From Furcasterigmium furcatum (lineage: Eukaryota > Ascomycota > Sordariomycetes > Glomerellales > Plectosphaerellaceae), in NCBI GenBank assembly GCA_001599815.1, contig BCIA01000001.1, forward strand, positions 1,182,934-1,246,933: a stretch of 64,000 nt of DNA, in the 5' to 3' direction. How positions within the stretch are numbered: the first letter of the stretch is position 1; each line of letters starts with the position of its first letter. Under the pieces are notes generated by a model, which saw only the letters and a list, made by a program, of their open reading frames with translations, made no database searches and had not been told where the DNA came from. Of this stretch, positions 1-10,473 are shown in pieces. The translations under genes and the position numbers were made by a program.

Positions 1-1103
1 GTATGTGACCCCTCGTAGCGAGCCATCTTGTCCTTGAGCGAGTCCGGCCGGCTGTTTGCCACGCCCTCTAGCGCCTCCCGCGTAAGTGCGGCGTTGAGCG
101 AGGTCGCGACTGCCTGCTGCGGTTGTGGCGACATATCTTGGGGCCCTGTCAACCCCGCCATACCCGTCACCGATGACGGTGCGAGGTTGGACTCGGACGG
201 CGTTACGTCCGACCGACCTGACTGGCTCTGCCACTGCTTTGCCGACTCCTCGTTATCTGCATCCTCCTCCTTCCGTAGCTCAGCGATCCGTCGTCGCAAC
301 CGCTCATTCTCCATCTTGTGCTCGAGGAACGAGTCGAGTAGCCCAGCGTTTTTGGTCGGATACGGCCGCGCCATCAGGAAGACAGCCTGGCAGAACGGAG
401 ACTGGTTGTGCGGGTTTGGTGCGAACTTGGCAGCGGCGATGTGGGCGTGGCCGACGGCCTCAAAGATGGCATATGTGCCGTCCTTCTTCTTGAAGCGGTA
501 GAACATGCGCAGGGGGTTGCCCGAGGCGATGGACTCGTTGAGTTCGGCGACGAAGACGCCCACGTCGTCGGCATGGATGTGGTCCTTGAGGAATCCGTCT
601 GCGATCTCCTCGGCCGCGTAGCCTGTCAAGGCAAGGATACTGGGGGAGACGTAGCGGATGCGACCGTTGGCGTCGAGTATTTGGAGGAAATCTTTGAGCT
701 CCTCGACCACCTTTGCCGGCCAGTTCCGCCGTTTCGTGAACTCGGTCAGGGTGCTCCCGGCGGGGAGGTTCGGCTGCGAGGAGAAGCCGCCCGCAGGCAT
801 CGGTCCTGCGCCCGGCACGCCGGGGGGGCCGTCTATGCCGTCTGGGCCGGGATATTGCGACTGCTGGGCTCCCGGGGGCGGAATGGCACCGTCGTTCATA
901 GCTGTTCCGATCGCTTGTGCGGCGGCGTGCTGGGGGTGACCCAGGCTCATGGTGGTGGCGGCCGTGGCGGCGGCACTGTCTTCGGCGGGGTTGTCGAGGT
1001 TCATGGCCATGGGATCGAAGTTGCCGAACATGGAGGCATCGAGCATGGACATGATATCCTGTTCCTCGCCCACCTGGGGCATGCGGCCGTTAGTGAGGCT
1101 CAT
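1..1103 (-). CDS. wc-2: White Collar-2 (blue-light/circadian transcription factor), 5' part, truncated by window edge
   Basis: The frame is open from the ATG at 1103 to the left edge, giving 367 complete codons with no intron. The N-terminus is low-complexity (Asn/Pro/Ala/Gln). From about residue 120 a PAS domain follows, beginning near LTEFTKRRNWPAKVVEEL and continuing through the LQILDANGRIRYVSPS and FLKDHIHADD segments, FYRFKKKDG and GHAHIAAAKFAPNP. After the PAS comes a short basic/acidic helix (DSFLEHKMENERLRRRIAEL) and a Ser-rich linker. This order matches WC-2, the partner of the photoreceptor WC-1 in the nuclear White Collar Complex. The PAS lacks a flavin-binding Cys motif, as expected for WC-2. 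The C-terminal GATA zinc finger of the family would lie outside the window, so DNA binding cannot be checked here. The start is the first ATG of the frame. The gene is divergent from rad50 across about 3.1 kb. Confidence 0.9.
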   Translation of the reverse strand, partial: MSLTNGRMPQVGEEQDIMSMLDASMFGNFDPMAMNLDNPAEDSAAATAATTMSLGHPQHAAAQAIGTAMNDGAIPPPGAQQSQYPGPDGIDGPPGVPGAGPMPAGGFSSQPNLPAGSTLTEFTKRRNWPAKVVEELKDFLQILDANGRIRYVSPSILALTGYAAEEIADGFLKDHIHADDVGVFVAELNESIASGNPLRMFYRFKKKDGTYAIFEAVGHAHIAAAKFAPNPHNQSPFCQAVFLMARPYPTKNAGLLDSFLEHKMENERLRRRIAELRKEEDADNEESAKQWQSQSGRSDVTPSESNLAPSSVTGMAGLTGPQDMSPQPQQAVATSLNAALTREALEGVANSRPDSLKDKMARYEGSH

Positions 1104-4100
1104 CGTTGCGGTAGTGAAAGATTTGTGCGGGATGTTCGCGATCGCGGGGTAGGACGTCACTAGGTGAGGCCTTGCCCGACGAAGGCGGCATTCGTGCGTG
1201 GCGGTGATGGAAAACGGATTGGTAGGGCGAATCGAGGATTTCGAGGACAATTGAAGCTGCGGTCGCGTGGTGGGATGGGGGATGTGGATAGCAAGAGGAG
1301 GGGAAAGTTGGGAAGAGGGGGCTCGGATGGGATTGCGCAGATAAAATCGGATGGGAGAGGAAAGAAGTCGATCCGCGCCAGAAAAGAGGAGCTCCCAGCC
1401 GCCCCGGGGACTGACTGACTAGGTACACTTTCGTGGACAGCCGGAGGGAGCACCTACAGGGGAGTTCACGAGCAGTGAGTTGAAATCGAAGCCCTCAAAG
1501 CCTCCGTAGGGACTCGGCCCAGGCTGGTGGGCGGGCGGCGGCCCGTGAGACATGACGACAATGGATGCCCGCTGTGCGGTGTGCAACCAGAATCGGGGTC
1601 GGCCCAGCCAGTGGTTCTAGAGGCTCGGAAGTTTCTCGTAGAAGCACCAGAGGCCGGCGTCTGTGGGCGCTGTCTCGCTGTTGGTGCAGTGCTACAGCAC
1701 CGTCGCGGCGGCGGGGAGATGGATTCAGCTCCGGGCGTGGACTGGGCGCGACGGGGCCCCGAACATCAGGAGAACCGCCGAGAGCTTGGTCTGAATGCTA
1801 ATCGTCGAGTATCGGCCGAGAAACACGGGCACCGACAGGAAGACGTCGCTGAAGTTGGCAGAAGGATCGCTGATCACCAGAGGATGGAAAGGAGAGAAAT
1901 GGTGCTTCTCCGTCGACAGAGACCCCTGGCGGCAATCAGGTCAGCATGGCAGAAGAAGGGGAAACATGGAAGAATGGGACAAACGGAGGGGAGGAGGAGG
2001 GGAACGCTCACCTTCTAGTAAGAAACGCTGGCTGGGCCGTAACAGGGACGGACGGTCGAGCTGGTGTAGTGGGTAACGTGCCCGGCCTTGCTTTGGTCTC
2101 TCTCGACTCGTATGGACAAGTCAGGATAATAAGGGGAGACGAGACAGGGGTTTGACGATCACCACTGCTGGAGGGACGATGCCGTTTGTGGTGGCGGACG
2201 GGGAATGCGACGGATGGAAGATGTGAAGGAGACAAAACCCTGGCCTGACGGACGGGGCATGGAAAGATCGCATGTAAGTACTAGAACATGCGTGGCTTCC
2301 AGTTTCTGCTGCATGGCACAGCCAGCAAAATATTGAAGAAGGTGCGACTGAGAGTGCTACATTCATCCATCCATCCACCTGCCTGCCGATGCGACTCCCC
2401 AGTTTTCGCGAGTCTCGACAGTGGGTGGAGGGAGACGGGGACGCCAGGGGAATGGGAAGGAGGGGCAGCAGAAGCTCGCGGGCCCCGCCGCCCTGGAAGA
2501 TGGGATTTTGGGAATGGCAATTTGTGTCCCGGGCGAATTCTCGATCCCCAGACAGGTCCGAATCTTTGAATCATTGGCCCAGCCCGGTGGGCGATCATGG
2601 AACATGCCGTTGGGATCATCCCTTTCCCTCCCTCGGTCCCGCGTCTATCCTCGTCGACAGGGCTTCCTGGCCGTAATCTCTGACGGTCAAGTGTTGCCAG
2701 CCATGTTCCCGTTCTTGCATTCGTCCAACGAGGCATTTTGCCATGGTCCCAGAACCGTCCCATCCCAGGCCACGGGACCTTTCTGGTCGCCATCCACAAG
2801 CGTTGCCGATCTTCTTCCTCTTCGGGGAAGATGGTCTGACGGGGCATTCGTCCATGGAGGGTACAGCACCGTAGCAATGCAATGGTTTGAATGGGTGACT
2901 TATGACTCGACGTCTGGGTGGACTGTCTGATGATAAGAGAAGCCTGCCACATCCACCGTCGGGGTCGAACATGTACAATCCCTCCCGGAGGCGATAGGCT
3001 GGGCCGTCATCTGCACCGCCATACATATCGAGCACGCGAGACTCTGGTCTGCCAATAACCCCTCGGCACCTTCATTGTGCAGGCCGCCCTAATAAGGCCC
3101 CGGCTCGGCAGAAACGGCAGAAATTATTCGTCCTCATGTCCGGCCGCTTTTCTTCGGGGCAGAGGGGTCATGATGCCGTTCTGGAGCTGCGTTGGCGGGC
3201 ACGGGCCTTCGACGCCATTCTCGGAGTATACTCCGAGAATGGTCTTTTGGACAACCTCTTTGAACCGAAGGACATTTCGTTTTGAGGAACACAACGAGTC
3301 GCGGGTCTGTTCGGCACGAGGGTTCGTGGATATCCACCGTTGCTAGAGGACGGCAGGCTTACCAAAAGAAGTGGAAGCGAAAAAGTCGTGCTGCTAGTAG
3401 TTGAGCCAAGGCATGAACAGCGGATCGGAGCGGATGCATGAATGTGTGAAGGCGAGGACGGAGCTTCTGCTCAGAGGGACTCGGCGCTAAACGGTTGGAC
3501 CCGCAGCTGCCCGTGTTTCCATGTCACGTCTCGGTACCTTTTCCTGGATGCCCTGGGTACTACCGACATCCTGATTCGAAATACGTACCAATTGACAGCA
3601 CCAGGTGACTCAACAACGCTGAAAGAAACATTCATAAATTCTGACCGTACTTCCGAGGCTTTCTTCCCACGTCGGAAAATGACCATTACCTTCCATGACT
3701 GGGCTGGTTGCCATGTCGTCTTGATGCGCATTGTAAAGGTGGAAACACGCATCCTACGACCGACAGTTTCCAACCAAACATTTCCCAATGGACACAGTTC
3801 AGAGATGTTTCTTGTAATAAAACCTGCTTGGGAGTCTGGATTGCCGAGTTCTAACGTCCAACTTTACTCTGCTCGACTTGTTTGCGGCAAAGGCCCATCA
3901 GCAATGGAACCCCAGGTACTTATACAGCTACACCACTAAGTGCCAGAGTCCTCATCTTGAATTGTTAACTGTTCTTCACAATTGTTCTGCAACTTCGTGT
4001 ACCTGACCTGAGGCACCTCCCCTGACTGACTACTACCACTGACCTCGGGAGGAAAGGCAAGTGCCCCGATTGTTCCTGCCGACCTGCCGTCCCAGGCAGC

Positions 4101-4225
4101 ACTGCACGTGACCTCGCTCCCCAAACGCGTCCCACTCGAGCTCCTACCGCGTCTTTCAGCTCCTTCTCCCGCTCCCGCTCCCGTCCCCGAACTCTCTCCC
4201 CTCACTCCCTCAACGACCGCGCACC
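1104..4225. other. Intergenic/5' regions of wc-2 and rad50
   Basis: About 3.1 kb lies between two divergent genes. The chance reading frames here have Arg/Pro/His-rich, noncoding-like composition. An exception that might merit a look is an ATG-started frame of 165 codons at 3442-3939 (plus strand), which has a more protein-like composition but no recognisable domain and is not called as a gene. A 28 bp perfect palindrome sits at 3215-3242. The region presumably holds the wc-2 promoter and leader, since long leaders are common for regulatory genes in filamentous fungi, and the rad50 promoter near 4.0-4.2 kb. Confidence 0.6.
3215..3242. repeat. 28 bp perfect palindrome containing CGG-N8-CCG
   Basis: Each half is CCATTCTCGGAGTA followed directly by its reverse complement, with no spacer and no mismatch. 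The core is an inverted CGG/CCG pair separated by 8 bases, the general layout of sites bound by fungal Zn2Cys6 dimers. It lies about 1 kb upstream of rad50 and 2.1 kb upstream of wc-2. Binding is inference only. Confidence 0.85.
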
Positions 4226-7200
4226 ATGTCGAAGATCGACAAGCTCTCCATCCAGGGCATTCGCTCCTTCGGGGTGGGGAGCGGCAGGGAGACCATGCAG
4301 TTCTTCACCCCCCTCACCCTCATTGTCGGATACAACGGCTCCGGCAAGACCACCATCATCGAGTGTCTCAAGTACGCCACTACCGGCGAGCAGCCCCCCA
4401 ACAGCAAGGGCGGCGCCTTCGTCCACGACCCCAAGCTCGTCGGTGAGAAAGAGGTTCTCGGCCAGGTCAAGCTCGCATTCACCGGCACAACGGACGTCAA
4501 GTACGTCGTTACCCGAAGCCTCCAGCTGACCGTCAAGAAAACCACCCGATCCTTGAAGACCCTCGACTGCTCCCTCCAGTTCATCAATAATGGCGAGCGC
4601 ACCACCATCTCCTCCCGCGTCGCAGAGATGGACACCCTCATCCCCCAGGCCCTCGGCGTCTCCACTGCCATCCTCGACTACGTCATCTTCTGCCACCAGG
4701 ACGAGAGCCTCTGGCCCATGAGCGAACCCGCCACCCTCAAGAAACAGTTCGACCAGATCTTCGAGGCCATGCGATACACCAAGGCCATCGAGAACCTCAA
4801 GGTCCTCCGGAAGAAACAGGGCGAGCGTCTCAGGGAGCTCAAGCTCTTGGAGCCCCAGGACAAGCTCCACAAGGAAAGGGGCGAGGAGAACAAGGCAAGG
4901 TCCCTCGACCTGCAAGCCCAGATCGAGGACGCCAGGGAACAGGTCGAGGCCATGAATATCGAGACGGACGAGCTCCAGGAGCAGATCAGGCAGAAGCACA
5001 TCGAGGCGAACAGCTTCCTCGACATCGTCGAGACTCTCAAGAGGCAGACGGAGCGCCTGGGAGACCGCAAGGCTGCCATTGCTGACCTGCAGACCACCTT
5101 GGAGGAGCTACCCGAAGATGACGCTTACCTCGAGGACGCGCTGGCTCAGTACGAGGAGCGTATGGCCCGACAGGGGCAGGAGGAAGTGCAGATCCGCGCC
5201 CAATACACAGAACTCCAGGGCGAACTGTCCAAGGCTCGCAAGGACCACTCCGTCAAGCTGGCAGAGCAGGGCAAGCATCAGTCTGACAAGGACAAATACG
5301 ACCGGCAGCTCGAGAACCGCATCGAGCTGATTCGAGGGGCCGCCGTCCTCCACGGTTTCCGGGGCTACGACGGCGACATCAAGGAGAAGGACGTCAAGGC
5401 CTTCAACGAACGCATTCAGAAACTGCACGGCGAAAAGAAGCGCGATCTTGAGCGCCTCGAGAAGGAGAACACCCGCGAGGTCGACAAGGCGACAGCCGTC
5501 ATCCAAAACCTCGAGGGCCGCAAGAACACCCTCACTTCGAATCGAGTCCATGCCAGGCAGCGGATGGGTGCCATTGACAAGCGGATCGGAGTTGTTCAAG
5601 GCGAAATCAACAAGCTGGACGTGGATGAAAGCGCCAAGGCGCTTCTGGACAGCCAGTTTGGTGACATCGACAGTCGACTCGAGAGGGTCAACGTGCAGAT
5701 CAGCAGCTCTGGCCACGATGCGACGTTGCAGTCAGAACAGGATAAACTCATTCAGCTCGAGGGCGAGGGTCAAAGGCTCGGCAGGGAGCTCATGGAATGC
5801 ACTCGCATGGCTTCCGAACGAGCCCAGCTGGACTACCGCAAAAAGGAGCTCAATGACCGCCGGCGAAAGGTAGAGACCCTCACCAGCACGTGGAAGAGCA
5901 AGCTTGATGCGCAGCTCGGTGAAGACTGGGACCCCGAAATCCTTGAAGGCAGGTACCAGGCTGCTCTCAAGACCCAGGGCGGCAAGGCGGCCGGCGCACG
6001 ACAGAAGCGCGATGTCACCCGGCAAAAGCACCAGAAGATCGAGTACCGCGTCAAGACGGCCCGTGACACGATCCAGCAGAAAACGGACGAGGCCAAGCGG
6101 TGCCAGAACCAAGTTGACAAGGTTCTCAAGAGCGTCCGGGGCGAGGCGAGCATAGATGACTACGAGGAGGAAGTCAAGATGCACGAGGAAGATGTCGAGA
6201 CGTTCACCACCGACATCAGCCTGCTGGATGCCCTCTCTGACTACTACCAAAAGTGTCAAGAAACTCTCGAGAAGAAGAACAAGTGCCGGCTCTGTGAGCG
6301 GTCCTTTGATGAGAAGCAGGGCGTGGCCAAGTCCCGGTTCTCTGATCGCCTGATCAAGTTCCTTGACCCTGACAAGAAGCAGAAGGCGTCCGAGGATCTG
6401 GCCAATTCTCAAGGCACGCTGGACACCCTTCGCAAGGTCAAGTCAGAGTACGAGAACTACCAGCGCCTGCAGGCGGAGATCCCCAGCCTCACAGACAGTT
6501 GCAAGGCGCTGGAAGCCGAGCTTGAGGTGTTCGAGCGCCAGCTGGAAGAGCACGACGAGGACGTCAGCGCCGAAGAGGGCAAGCAGGCGGACATGGAGTC
6601 ACTCAACAAGACCGTCATGAACATCACGCAGACGGTCAAGGACATCAAGGAATCCGAGTCCCAGGTCGAGAGGATCCAGTCGCAACAGTCATCCGGCATG
6701 GCCACGCGGACAGTTGAGGAGATTCACGCCCTCCAGGCCACCTGCAACGACTCGATCAGGGCCGTCACGGCGAACATCACCAAGACCACAAACGACCGCC
6801 AGCGTCTCCGGGATCAGCTCACCAGCCTCGAGCTGGAGAAGAGCGAGCTGATGCGAGAGGTTAGTAATGTGCAGAACAAGCTGGAGCGCAAGAAGGACTT
6901 CGAAAACCAGATCCGCAACTTGAGGGACGAGCAGACCAGCCAGCGGGAGGCAATCCAGAAGGCCGACGAGGACCTGGAAGCCATCGAGCCCCAGATCAAC
7001 GAGGCCCGCGCGGTGCAGCAAGATACTCTGCAGCGCGGTCGCGACAAGGAGAAGAAAATCGTCGAAGAGCGGGACTCGGTGGCCAACTCGGTCACCGAGC
7101 TGAAGATGGTCGAGAGCGATATCCAGGGCTACATCGAGCAGGGCGGACCTGCCAACCTTGCCTCCAATCTCCGAGCCATCAATGGCCTCGAGAAGACGAT

Positions 7201-8152
7201 TGCCGCAACCGACAAGGAAATCTCGGATCTCACGGTCCGCGCCAACAAGCTAAAGCAAGACATCGACAACGGCGACCGCAAGAAGCAGAACATCGCCAAC
7301 AACCTCAAGTACCGCGAGAACCTGCGCCAGCTCGAGACACTCCGACGGGAGGTGGCGCACCTTCAGGACCGCAATGCCACCGATGACTACGAGCGTCTCA
7401 GCGACGAGGCCGTGCAGCTGGAGAACCGACGCAGTCGCGTCCTTGCGGAGCGGGGGCACCTCATGGGCGAGATGAAGACCAAAGACCAAGAGCTGGGCCG
7501 GCTCGTAGACGAGTATGAACTGCAGTATGCGGATGCGGACCAGAAATACCGCAAGACACACGTTGAGCTCGAGACAACCAAGGCCGCCATTGACGATCTT
7601 GGCCGGTACTGCGAGGCCCTCGACAAGGCCATCATGCAGTACCACTCGCTCAAAATGGAGGAAGTGAACCGCATCGCCGGCGAGCTGTGGCAGTCGACGT
7701 ACCAGGGCACCGACATCGACACGATCCTCATCCGGTCTGACAACGAGACCGCATCGGGCAAGCGCTCGTATAACTACCGCGTGTGCATGGTCAAGCAGGA
7801 CACGGAGATGGACATGCGCGGCCGCTGCAGTGCCGGTCAGAAGGTGCTCGCGAGCATCATCATCCGCCTCGCGCTCGCCGAGTCCTTCGGCGTCAACTGC
7901 GGCCTCATCGCGCTCGACGAGCCGACCACCAACCTCGACAGGGACAACATCAAGTCCCTCGCCGAGAGCCTGCACGCCATCATCAAGCAGCGCCAGGCGC
8001 AGAGCAACTTCCAGCTCATAGTGATCACGCACGACGAGGAGTTCCTGCGGCACATGCGGTGCAGCGAGTTCTGCGACAGCTTCTTCCGCGTGCGCAGGGA
8101 TGACAGGCAGTGCAGTGTCATCTCGAGGGAGAGCATCACGACTGTCTTGTAG
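4226..8152 (+). CDS. rad50: RAD50, SMC-like ATPase of the MRN/MRX double-strand-break repair complex
   Basis: Single uninterrupted frame of 1308 codons, the normal length for fungal Rad50. Walker A is GYNGSGKTT at residues 35-43. Long heptad coiled coils follow on both sides of the zinc hook CRLC (Cys687 and Cys690). The ABC signature CSAGQK starts at Cys1201, and Walker B LIALDEPTTNLD spans about residues 1227-1238 with the catalytic Glu1232. The QDES Q-loop region (FCHQDESLWPMSEP) is present. All residues needed for ATP binding, hook dimerisation and head engagement are intact. With Mre11 and Nbs1/Xrs2 the protein tethers and processes DNA ends in the nucleus. The start sits in a good context (GCACCATGTC) and yields the canonical fungal N-terminus MSKIDKLSIQGIRSFG. 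No intron is apparent. It converges with the PPP4R2 gene downstream. Confidence 0.97.
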   Translation: MSKIDKLSIQGIRSFGVGSGRETMQFFTPLTLIVGYNGSGKTTIIECLKYATTGEQPPNSKGGAFVHDPKLVGEKEVLGQVKLAFTGTTDVKYVVTRSLQLTVKKTTRSLKTLDCSLQFINNGERTTISSRVAEMDTLIPQALGVSTAILDYVIFCHQDESLWPMSEPATLKKQFDQIFEAMRYTKAIENLKVLRKKQGERLRELKLLEPQDKLHKERGEENKARSLDLQAQIEDAREQVEAMNIETDELQEQIRQKHIEANSFLDIVETLKRQTERLGDRKAAIADLQTTLEELPEDDAYLEDALAQYEERMARQGQEEVQIRAQYTELQGELSKARKDHSVKLAEQGKHQSDKDKYDRQLENRIELIRGAAVLHGFRGYDGDIKEKDVKAFNERIQKLHGEKKRDLERLEKENTREVDKATAVIQNLEGRKNTLTSNRVHARQRMGAIDKRIGVVQGEINKLDVDESAKALLDSQFGDIDSRLERVNVQISSSGHDATLQSEQDKLIQLEGEGQRLGRELMECTRMASERAQLDYRKKELNDRRRKVETLTSTWKSKLDAQLGEDWDPEILEGRYQAALKTQGGKAAGARQKRDVTRQKHQKIEYRVKTARDTIQQKTDEAKRCQNQVDKVLKSVRGEASIDDYEEEVKMHEEDVETFTTDISLLDALSDYYQKCQETLEKKNKCRLCERSFDEKQGVAKSRFSDRLIKFLDPDKKQKASEDLANSQGTLDTLRKVKSEYENYQRLQAEIPSLTDSCKALEAELEVFERQLEEHDEDVSAEEGKQADMESLNKTVMNITQTVKDIKESESQVERIQSQQSSGMATRTVEEIHALQATCNDSIRAVTANITKTTNDRQRLRDQLTSLELEKSELMREVSNVQNKLERKKDFENQIRNLRDEQTSQREAIQKADEDLEAIEPQINEARAVQQDTLQRGRDKEKKIVEERDSVANSVTELKMVESDIQGYIEQGGPANLASNLRAINGLEKTIAATDKEISDLTVRANKLKQDIDNGDRKKQNIANNLKYRENLRQLETLRREVAHLQDRNATDDYERLSDEAVQLENRRSRVLAERGHLMGEMKTKDQELGRLVDEYELQYADADQKYRKTHVELETTKAAIDDLGRYCEALDKAIMQYHSLKMEEVNRIAGELWQSTYQGTDIDTILIRSDNETASGKRSYNYRVCMVKQDTEMDMRGRCSAGQKVLASIIIRLALAESFGVNCGLIALDEPTTNLDRDNIKSLAESLHAIIKQRQAQSNFQLIVITHDEEFLRHMRCSEFCDSFFRVRRDDRQCSVISRESITTVL

Positions 8153-8634
8153 GCGGTCACTGTGTGAGGGAGAATGTGACGGAAACTGGCTTTGGGCATG
8201 CATCGGTCAGCGTGGCGTTTGGGTGATTTGCCGTAGATATCCTAGGTGTACTGTACGATATTGGGCGTACGTACATAGGAATGTGAGCCCCGCGAGGAAA
8301 TATCTGCGAAGACTTAACCTGGAGTCAGCCGGTGATGCACTGAGATTATTATGATGCGATTCCGAACGGGAAGCAAACTCGCTAGAGTTGAATCTTCATG
8401 CCTGAAAACATCACAGGTAGTCCAGAAGCAGCGGAACATGAGCCATAACTGTTTGGATAACGATGACCTATCCCCCTTGCCGCGGGGGCCCCTAACACCG
8501 TACACCATGCCGAATCATATCCGTACAGCCCTTGCGCTCTCCCCGAATTCCCTGGGTATCAGTCGATCATCCCACGCATCCGCTCACTTCGGCATCAGCG
8601 CCCTCGGCAGCGACCAGTCCATGACAAACCGTCC
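8153..8634. other. Convergent intergenic spacer (rad50 / psy4 3' ends)
   Basis: About 480 bp shared by the 3' ends of two convergent genes. I see no gene, RNA or repeat here, and it presumably holds both 3' UTRs and poly(A) sites. Confidence 0.5.
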
Positions 8635-10473
8635 CTACGACTTGCTGGCGCCCGCTGCTTCCGTCTCCCCGCCTCGGTCCGCCATCACGGCGTCCCCCTC
8701 CTCGTCCTCGTCGCGCTTCTCCGGAGAGACGGAAGGCCGGCGCTTCTTCACAGCAGCGCCGTCGGGGAGCTCGTCCTCCGCCTCGCGCTTCTGCGACGTC
8801 TCGCTCCCGGCGTCGCTGGCCGTCTCTTCCGCCTGGGCCTTCTCATCCTCCTCCCTCTGCGTCGTCTCCTCTGACTTGCGCCCCACGGCGGCCTCGACGT
8901 CGATTCCCTGCATCTCGGCCCCGGCCGCGCCGACGAAGCGCATCGTGCTGTCGCTCTGCGGGCCCAGGTCGTCGACGCCGATCTCCTCCGGCCCTCGGGC
9001 GTGCGGGACCTCGTCCTCGTCCGCCTGCTGGGCCTCCTCCGAGGGCGACGTGGCCTTGGTCGTGGTGACGGCGCCGTCCGCATCCGCAGCGGTGTGGGCG
9101 TCGCCGTCTCCTTCGGCGTCCGCTTCCTCGGCGTAGGCGTCCGCGTCGTCCCCCTCGCCGTCCTGGCGGCGGGACCCTCCAGCACCATTGGCACCCGGGC
9201 GACCGACGGCAGCAGCGACGGCGGCAGCCTGGGCGGCGGCGAGCTGCGCCGCGGCGTTCTGGGCGTGGTGGGAGGCGATTTCGTCTGCTTGTCGGGCAAG
9301 TTGGCTGATTGGCACGACGCCGCGCTGCTGCTCCTGTCGCAGTAACTCACCTTGGGTTATGGGGCGAGTTCCCGTGCTGGCGGCTTGGGCGGCGGCAGCC
9401 TGTTGGGCCTGCTGCTGGGCCTGCTGCTGTGCTGCGATGGCCGCGGCGGAGCCCGCGGTCAAAGAGGACACGCCGTTGAGGCTGACGGTGACGGTCTCGA
9501 TGGACCCCATGCCGTTGGGGCCATCGATGGTCTCGGTCGACTCGGTGCGGATCTCATGCTGGCCTTGGCCGGGCTGAGGCGAGTGCGTGGAGCCGGGGCT
9601 GGAGGATGCCGACCCGTGTGGACTGGGCCGTCTTGTCAGCCAGGGGATGGGGGTTAGTAGGGCGCCGCCGAGGGCTTCGTCGCTGCCGACTGTGGTTGTC
9701 GGGTTGCTCCATGCCACGGACGTCGCGGGATCTTGTCTGGCGGCCTGGTTAGGGTCGGAGACTCCGTTGGAGAGGAGGGTCATGGTGGTGACGTCTGGGA
9801 TGGCGGGCGGCAGAGGGAAGATGTTGTTGCCCGACGTGACGTGTACGACGCGGTCGACGGCGTGGAGGTATGGCGCGAGGTGGCGGTAGTGCGCTCGAGG
9901 GGCGATGGTGAGCTCTGCCAGGCGCTGTATCGTGTGCGGCGGGTACTTTGGGAAGTTGTCGCGGAAGGTCGTGGTGATGTCGGTCAGCATGTCTTCGATC
10001 TGAGGCGGCAAGGCGCCAGGAGCCAGCGGCTCGGGCGGCGCAACCGGCGCATTGGATGGCTCTGCTTCGGAGGCAGGCGCTTCGGAGGATGCCTGCGGTT
10101 CAGGCCGGCTGTTCTCCTTGTCTGCCTCCTGGGAGGAGGGTTGGCTGTTGACACCGTCGGCGGCGGAGGAGGTCGGTAACGCGTTGCCTGGGGGGTTAAC
10201 GGGTCGCGGAGGGGGTGGTAGGGTTGGAATAGGAAAGTCATGACGTGCGATCTGGCCTGGGTCAGTGTGCGATGCGACGAGGGCGAGGGGATGAGGAAAG
10301 CGACTGGACTGACCTTGTCCAGCCTGGTGAGGATGCCTTCGAGAAGAGTCGGCCAGTAGGCACTTGCGAGGTCAGCAGGGACACGACATGAGGTTGGATA
10401 GAATGACATACAAGTCCATTGGCAGACCTGCTGCGAGGTTGCGCAGGATATCTTCGTCCTGATCAACCTCCAT
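8635..10473 (-). CDS. Protein phosphatase 4 regulatory subunit 2 (PPP4R2/Psy4-like)
   Basis: Three exons, 10473-10412, 10362-10314 and 10251-8635, joined across introns of 49 and 62 bp (donors GTATGT and GTCAGT), give 575 residues. The start MEVDQDEDILRNLAAG is the first ATG. The PPP4R2 core comes early: AYWPTLLEGILTRLDKIARHDFP, a Pro-rich linker, then IEDMLTDITTTFRDNFPKYP and PPHTIQRLAELTIAPRAHYR, the typical helix that anchors PP4 catalytic subunit partners. The rest is low complexity: Ser/Pro-rich, a Gln/Ala stretch, and an acidic C-terminal half with a basic KKRRPS cluster that could act as a nuclear signal. In yeast Psy4 targets PP4 to dephosphorylate gamma-H2AX and Rad53 during checkpoint recovery. 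It therefore sits beside another repair gene, although adjacency alone proves nothing. Family identity is fairly sure and the splice sites are hand-placed. Confidence 0.85.

Noticed and set aside
408..1163. 251-codon plus-strand frame opposite wc-2
   Set aside because: A mirror of the wc-2 coding strand; Gly/Val/His-rich with no independent evidence.
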